Notes under the pieces: model-generated
Databases searched by the model: none
Told to the model about the DNA's origin: nothing
The model's input: the letters and a program-made list of their open reading frames with translations, nothing else
Origin: Pohlia nutans
Taxonomy: Eukaryota; Streptophyta; Bryopsida; Bryales; Mniaceae
Direction of reading: 5' to 3'
DNA length: 64,000 bases
Assembly: GCA_022496805.1 (NCBI GenBank)
Contig: CM040087.1
Coordinates: 28,916,253 to 28,980,252, forward strand
Program-made: the position numbers and the translations under genes
In this document: one piece after another, positions 58,701 through 64,000 of the stretch
Position numbering within the stretch: the stretch's first letter is position 1
Layout of the letters: the number at the start of each line of letters is the position of its first letter

Positions 58701-59526
58701 GACCCATAGTATTAGTAATGTTAGATGTGATGGTCTTGGTCCAAACATGGCCATCGTAGCGCTTATCCATTCCTTGCATAGCCTTTGCCTGTGATCAAGA
58801 GGCGGATGCTTCAGCAGGAGGCAACTCAAACATGACATCACCGTTGAACGTCGAGGGCAAGTACGTGACTCTCTCATGTCTAATGGAGCTATAATCAATC
58901 TTCTTTAGGACGTTCTTCTTCCCTGGCATATGGGCAAGTTTCTTTAGACATGCAACGACACTATCGCACTCATTAGAACCCGGTGATGGAGAAGTACGAG
59001 GGCTAGACGAGGCACAGACAAGCCGAGTTGTATTTGGAGGACTAGTGTCTTCATCTGACGAGAGGGTAATGATGGGATTAATTGATCGCGGCTCGACTTC
59101 AATATTTTCAAGATGAGGATTCTCTAACCCAGGCTCGACCTTGACCACTACATTGGAAGGAAGGGGGTTCTGAACGGTGCAAGTGGAGGAACGACGAGGT
59201 GTTAGGATTTCTGTAGATGCAGCCATTTGGGAATCCGTCAATCCATAGACTCTATACCTTCCAGGGGCAATCCTCCAACTTCTACAATTATTGTCGTCAG
59301 AAATTGATAGCTGACCAACTGTGTGACAAAGCTCAGACGTGAGGTCATCAAATATCTCTTCCTCAACACTAATACTGTCTTCCTGGAAATTGAAACGAAG
59401 ACTCAAACGTTGACACGACACTAAAGCATATCCTTCCCAGTCCACAAGAAACGTGAGTGGGAGACCTACGCCATGAGCTCGGAGCACGACCATATCTGGC
59501 GCATCAAGCACGGAGGGATGAGGCAT
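55734..59526 (-). pseudogene. Mutator-like transposase with SWIM finger (one TGA, one frameshift)
   Basis: The first exon runs from the ATG at 59526 to 57403. An in-frame TGA at 58797-58795 splits it, and the relative in element 1 lacks a stop there. A GT-AG intron (57402-57218) follows, then an exon from 57217. Domains in order: a unique N-terminus (PGRYRVYGL, STCTVQN, VKVEPGLE), a Cys/His-rich part (LRCENKECDYF, CKVCKEPPSC, IHLGSHEHPV), and a MULE-like core with GFMADSAQANWNAVRVVYG and CQFHWTQSM. A helical part and a basic linker precede the C-terminal SWIM finger, CSCPAFKKTM ... YCKHVYF. A one-base shift near 55890-55910 separates the two SWIM halves, and the frame then ends with a TAG at 55734. 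The protein would cut and paste the element. The damage is slight, so the loss of function is recent or doubtful. Confidence 0.65.
57221..57380. repeat. 80-bp tandem duplication in the transposase intron
   Basis: AAGAAGTCATGTGATGAGAA begins at 57221 and again at 57301, and the copies stay nearly identical for about 75 bp. The duplication spans the 3' end of the minus-strand intron, so the CTTCTT-type acceptor region exists twice. Confidence 0.85.
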
Positions 59527-59899
59527 GATGAGAGTAGATTATGCGCAACTAGACGAGGCTGATGGTTGTCTGATAGTATTGATGAGACAAAGGGTAAAGG
59601 GATCTTCTTACTGAATCCAAGTTGTGACGAATGGGAGCGTGGTCAGCAAAGAATCGGCGGCATTCCAGAATTATTGGAGCAGTCGTAAAATTAAGGGGCA
59701 ACTATCTCTGTTGAACTGGCATGGCAGGAGTTGATAGGTATCAGCCAAAATGTGAAGGACAAGATTAACAATATCCCTAGATTAGAATTCAATAGTTACA
59801 TAGCGCCAAGTTGTGCGACCGTTGAAGGATTGGGAGAGGGATGCATAAGAAGATGGAAAGAAATCAGAATTCTCAAAATGTGAGTGGAAGTGGTAGGTA

Positions 59900-60259
59900 G
59901 TGAAAGAGATTGCATTTCAGATGCATGACGTCTCACCTTGTGAAGGTGCGACACCTTCAATTGTGAGAACAAGGAAAAGGGGAAAGCTCTTATTCTCTAG
60001 TGCAAAGGCGCTCAAGCGTTCTAGGATGAGACATGCAAAGAGTAGGAATAGACATTATACTAACTTGAGGGGCACCATCAAGACTTTGACAGCCGAATTT
60101 CCCAAACTTCTAGTGGAGATCGTGCCTCGCTCATCAGTAGAGCAAGAAGACAATATACCATCCCAGTCAAGTTGTGAGTTAAAGGTGCACTTATCAGTGG
60201 ACTTCCGTGGTCATCACGACAATCAGGTATCACTTCTATCAAACACTTATTTCCACTAG
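59900..60259 (+). CDS. Unrecognised basic ORF, possible first exon of the ParB-like gene
   Basis: The frame is open for about 119 codons. It is basic in the middle (RKRGKLLFSSAKALKRSRMR) and acidic/serine-rich later (SSVEQEDNIPSQSS). It diverges from the transposase, about 370 bp away, and points toward the ParB-like gene. A donor-like CAG/GTATCA occurs near 60226. It may be a 5' exon of that gene or of nothing. I do not recognise the sequence. Confidence 0.25.
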   Translation: MKEIAFQMHDVSPCEGATPSIVRTRKRGKLLFSSAKALKRSRMRHAKSRNRHYTNLRGTIKTLTAEFPKLLVEIVPRSSVEQEDNIPSQSSCELKVHLSVDFRGHHDNQVSLLSNTYFH

Positions 60260-60279
60260 AATATCAAAACTCACACGTT

Positions 60280-60600
60280 GTGTTTGGGCAATTCTCAAGG
60301 GACATGTGTTTGGGCAATGGGGCAGCTTGTTGGGCAAGGGGCCGGAGTGACATATATTTTGGACAAGGGGCAGCTTCCTTGGCATGGATCAGCTCTAGTG
60401 GGCATAGGGCTGCATTTTGGGGTTTATCGTTGTATTTTTGGGCATGGCTGCATTATTGGCTTGGGGCAGCACTCGCTTGGGTCAGAGATTTTGGATTGGG
60501 GCAGCAACGGCAACCTCAGGCACGGGGCAGGAAAGGCGGGCAAGGGGCAGCGGCCGCCCGGAACCCTAAGTAGAGAGCACGACCACCTCAAACCCCAGCT
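60280..60600. repeat. GGGGCAGC-rich low-complexity stretch
   Basis: GGGGCAGC, TTGGGCA and GGGCAAGGGG words recur irregularly. No unit length is stable. Open frames here are by-products. Confidence 0.5.
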
Positions 60601-61400
60601 GACGAGCTTCATTTACGTTCTTGCAGGCTAGCGTCAGCCCACAGCGGAGCTCGTTTTGGCAGCAGGTATCACTCTTGTGCATTTGCTCCCATCTCCTGCT
60701 GCATTCTCGTGACTTTCACTCCTTTCTCTTGCTGCATTCTCGTGACTTAGGAGCTCCCTTCTCGTGAGTGCTGTGCGCTCCATTGTGTGACTTACGTGCT
60801 CGCCGATCTCGTGAATTTTTTGCTGCCCAATTGCCTGCAAGGTGCGCGCATCCCAAAGTGATTGTGTTGAATTACAATCTGATGAATCTCGCATCCCCAA
60901 GTGAATCAGACCTTGCCGAAACCTCCGATGTTGTGCAACTTCCGTTCTTATGGAACTAACACTAAACCTTCGTCGTTGTGCAGGAGCTGCTTGCATCTCC
61001 AAGCTCATCTGACCAGGTTCTGATTTCCATCTTTTTGGAAATTCACGGGATTCCGATCTTGATGACTATGTATTGGCCTTAAGCATGCTTGGAAACCCTT
61101 AACAACCAGGGTTTATGGTTTAGGGTCTACGGTTTTTTTTCTCACCCTATTTTTTTCTCAATTAAAGCTCCTAACTTCAAGTGCTAGATGTTCCAAATTG
61201 ATTCCATCCCAGGTGCCTGAAGTGCTGGCTTGTACTCAACCTCTCATTGCTGTGTAGGATGCAGTCGTTGTCCAAGAACCAGTAGCTCAGGTGCAGGCGG
61301 TGGGCTCTCCCTCGATCGACATCAAGCCTAGTTGTGAGGTAAGCTAAAATCTTAAACCCTCCTTTTAATTTAAATGCGAGTGTGTAAATTGCGAGGTTAA
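60601..61400. other. Non-coding spacer with short repeats
   Basis: TTGCTGCATTCTCGTGACTT-like phrases occur two or three times near 60690-60760. Otherwise I see no gene in this stretch. Confidence 0.4.
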
Positions 61401-61409
61401 GTGTTCTAC

Positions 61410-61600
61410 GAGACACACGATGGCAAGTGTCGGGTCCGACGCATGGCAGCGCCAGTGACGTGAGTGCGAGACACACGATGGCAAGTGTCGGGTCTGACGC
61501 ATGGCAGCGCGAGTGACATGGGTGCGAGACACACGATGGCAAGTCTTGGGTCCGACGCATGGCAGCGCGAGTGACGTGGGTGCGAGACACACCCAGCGCG
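61410..61600. repeat. 58-bp tandem repeat, three full copies plus a partial
   Basis: GAGACACACGATGGCAAGT begins at 61410, 61468 and 61526, and a truncated unit at 61584, giving a 58-bp period. Each unit includes GTCGGGTC(C/T)GACGCATGG. Confidence 0.9.
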
Positions 61601-62200
61601 AGTGACGAGGGCAGGGAGTGTATGAAATGCGAGGCAGGGAGTGGTTGAAATGCGAGGCCATGGACTGCGTGTAATGGGAGGCAGGGAGTGCGTGAAATAC
61701 GAGGGCAGGGAGTGCGTGAAATGGGAGGCCAGGAAGTGCGTGTAATGGGAGGCAGGGAGTGTATGAAATGCGAGGACAGGGAGTGCGTGAAATGCGAGGG
61801 CAGGGAGTGTATGAAATGCGAGGCCATGGAGTGCGTGAAATGGGAGGCAGGGAGTGGTTGAAATGCGAGGCCATGGACTGCGTGTAATGGGAGGCAGGGA
61901 GAGCGTGAAATACGAGGGCAGGGAGTGTATGAAATGCGAGGCCAGAGAGTGCGTGAAATGGGAGGCAGGAAGTGGCTGAAATGCGAGGCCAGGGAGTGCG
62001 TGTAATGGGAGGCAGGGAGTGTATGAAATGCGAGGACAGGGAGTGCGTGAAATGCGAGGGCAGGGAGTGTATGAAATGCAACGACAGGGAGTGCGTGAAA
62101 TGCGAGGGCAGGGAGTGTATGAAATGCGAGGGCAGGGAGTGCGTGAAATGCGAGGCAGGGAGTATGTGAAATGGGAGGCAGGGAGTGCGTGAAATGGAGG
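61600..62200. repeat. ~24-bp minisatellite, about 25 copies
   Basis: Units of GCAGGGAGTG plus (C/T)(G/A)TGAAAT(G/A)CGAG recur every 23-25 bp across about 600 bp, with variants at fixed positions. The minus strand reads as repeating SHFTHSLP-like peptides through more than 350 codons, a by-product of the repeat. Confidence 0.9.
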
Positions 62201-62440
62201 CAGTGCGGCGTCACGAGTGAAGAGAGTACGAGGGCAGGGAGTAACGAGAGTGCAATAGGGCAGGGAGTGATGCCAGACAAGGGGTGAGTGACGCTGGGTG
62301 AGGGCTAGGGCATGTGGGCCATGGATTTAAAGAGGTGTGTGTGACCAAGTATTGATTGGGTCATACCGTGTGATTGGTGCTTTTGATGTTTACTTCTTAG
62401 TGATGTCAAAGTTTGTCAGAATCTATTCCAGGTTCCAAAG

Positions 62441-64000
62441 ATGAGGAAGGAATCTAGAATTTCCTCATCCAGCACCACAGTTGGGGACTCCCAGAGCCAA
62501 GGGACCAGTGTCGAGGACGCGATGGACTTGGACGTAGTGCAAGCAACGCAAAATGTTGGTGAAAACGCAGCGCGTGTCAATGAACGAAGCCAAATCGTTT
62601 TAGACTCCCAGTCGTGTGAGAGTGGGGACTCTGAGTCGGAGGATGGAAGGAGGGGCTCTGGAGATGGTGACGGAGGCCGCTCTGAAACTCGTGATCGAGG
62701 CAGTCCTCAAGCTGGTGATGGAGGCAGTTCTGCATTGCCTGCTGGAGGGCACTCGCAAGCTCAAGATGGTGACGGTATGGCTGCTGCTGACGGTGCATCT
62801 TCGAACGATGTTTTGGCAGTCTCGAGTGTTGAAGGGGCATGTGAAGTCGTCACTGACAGTATCGAGAATGGATGTGGTGGAGCTGACAATGGTTTAGAGT
62901 CACTGCCCCCTTTGGAGCGAGCCCGTAGACAATTCATAGGCCTCACAAAGGCAGGGGATAACGTGCACGCGGGCTTTATTCATGGAGACTTGTACAAGCT
63001 CATAGAGAAAATGAGGAAAAAACCGCATTCTAAGGGCGTTCTCAAAACTCCCCTATGTCGTATGATTCACATGCCAATGGTAAGACCAACGCTACGTTGT
63101 GATGTAGTGAAACTCATGGGTGCATTTCGCTATGGCTACAAGCCAAATTCAGCTGCCATGTATGTTTCTGTTACCAATGACCAGGGCGAGAATCGACTGG
63201 TAACTCAAGCAGATATGGATGAATGGAACCCATGTTGGGTTCAAGAGAACGAAGCATTTGAGGAGAGGCTTCAATCTGATCCTGACCTCCAATGCTTGAG
63301 TGGCTCAATGTTCTTTGTGTATGACGGGAACCATAGACTTCTGGCATGGAAAGAGGTGATCGAGACTCTGCATGGCGATGATCAGCAATGGTACACAAAG
63401 AACGGAAATCCAGAGTGTGTTGTGCTTGATACCGCTGGAGGCCGTGGAGACATTCTGAGTGCCATGCACAACATAAACTCGTAAGAATCAAAACCCCATA
63501 TGTAGCTATTGTAAGTTGCTTGAAAATGTTGACTATTAAAATCTGGATTGAGCTCACTTGATGTTGTTCTTCTACAGCTCTAACCAAACCGCTCACGTGA
63601 AGACAACTTTGGTGCACATTCTTCACCGAATCCAAAAGTATGGGTCATATGACTTAGAGTACTATAGGCCCATACTTACAGCAGAGCAATTCAAGGCCTG
63701 CCAGACGAAATCAGTGAAGACTTGGTACCCACTTACACGAGATCTAATGGTGTACTTCATCTTCAGCGTAAGTCATTACATTTTCAATACCTTATTTCAA
63801 TAGGACTTTCTAGTTTGATGGACTACATACAAGTCAGGATAAGTTTTGACAATTGGAATGATTGTACAGGACGAAATTGTCCAGGTTGCTAATGAGGCAA
63901 GGCAGATGTACTGGGAAGAGGTGAAAGTGAGCATTCAAAGTGATGGTGGCCTGCAAGAATATGTTGACAAGGCCATCTCCAAAAAGAAAGAAGAGCTCTA
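62441..64000 (+). CDS. ParB-like accessory protein of Mutator-like element 2 (3' end outside window)
   Basis: Exons at 62441-63480 (donor TC/GTAAG), 63578-63767 (acceptor CTACAG, donor GC/GTAAGT) and 63870 onward join in frame. The first ~155 residues are disordered, rich in Ser, Asp and Gly. The conserved core has LCRMIHMPMVRPTLRCDVVK, then WVQENEAFEERLQSDPDL and VYDGNHRLLAWKEV near residue 300. The C-terminal exons are helical and charged. About 30 percent of residues are shared with the homologue in element 1 by eye. The VRP...DGNHR layout resembles the ParB/sulfiredoxin-like domain, which in relatives binds nucleotides or DNA. That function is inferred here. No stop or frameshift is seen, so it is probably intact to the window edge. 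The exact start may lie upstream, since TTCCAG/GTTCC just before the ATG looks like an acceptor. Confidence 0.6.

Larger units (their letters stand above)
55203..64000. mobile_element. Mutator-like element 2 (right end beyond the window)
   Basis: The left end GACGTGTCTACTATGCGAGC followed by GGTGAGCGGAGAGCGGAGAG resembles the right end of the first element (GACGAGGATAGTATGCGCGC, then GAGCGG repeats). The subterminal order is also the same: AATATTTGAATATT-type words, then CCTATGACCGTGG near 55420. Contents in order are transposase (minus), a small ORF, minisatellites and the ParB-like gene (plus), matching the first element in inverse orientation. The right end was not reached. If it is a true insertion the 11 bp before 55203 (GCGTGTTTTAG) should recur after it. 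Confidence 0.65.

Noticed and set aside
61177..62280. Long minus-strand open frame (over 360 codons)
   Set aside because: It is a translation of the 24-bp and 58-bp tandem repeats, with no conserved sequence.

Overview
This is nuclear DNA of a green plant-lineage eukaryote. The signs are spliced genes with GT-AG introns, Ty1/copia, Ty3/gypsy and LINE retroelements, an En/Spm (CACTA) element with TNP2 and DUF4218 domains, and SWIM-type Mutator-like transposases. The reverse transcriptase and LINE sequences resemble those of charophyte algae such as Chara; this is an inference from recall, not a search. There are no bacterial operons, rRNAs or convincing functional tRNAs.

Layout. (1) 1-5881 is AT-rich intergenic DNA with two TTAA-flanked piggyBac-like MITEs (914-1477 and 4906-5482) and two further inverted-repeat elements. 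(2) 5882-9603, minus strand, is the one clear host gene: a seven-exon MINDY-3 (FAM188-type) deubiquitinase that assembles into a complete 622-residue frame. (3) 10.4-14.9 kb holds a tRNA-derived SINE-like element, hairpins, an unrecognised ORF and a 5'-truncated, decayed LINE with an RNase H domain. (4) 14914-32570 is a CCGG-rich gypsy complex (family A) bounded by inverted copies of a ~355-bp repeat. Its protease-RT junction is split by an 8.8-kb CACTA element (17183-25982, TSD ATA), whose transposase is in turn split by a 299-bp, nearly fully palindromic MITE. (5) 32571-52698, minus, is a second gypsy family (B). It is split by a copia element (36609-51742, TSD GTTGG), which is itself split by a 9.7-kb Mutator-like element (37104-46820, TSD CCCTTGGTTGT). 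(6) 52699-54599, minus, is a family A LTR plus its unrecognised 5' ORF. (7) 54906-55201 is a SWIM fragment interrupted by a second Mutator-like element that starts near 55203 and runs off the window.

The most notable system is the Mutator-like family seen twice. Each copy has similar ends (GAGC-rich microrepeats and a CCTATGACCGTGG-like subterminal motif). Each has a transposase gene reading toward one end. Each has a divergent second gene whose product carries a ParB-like DGNHR motif reading toward the other end. Each has a large tandem-repeat array between the two genes. In the first copy the transposase keeps only its N-terminal part, and the array is a ~35-copy, 117-bp satellite. In the second copy the transposase is nearly complete but has one in-frame TGA and one frameshift in the SWIM finger, while the ParB-like gene is open to the window edge.

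Removing each insertion together with one copy of its target-site duplication restores the interrupted reading frame for the CACTA and copia insertions, so those boundaries are firm. Most retroelement coding regions carry stops or frameshifts and are annotated as pseudogenes.
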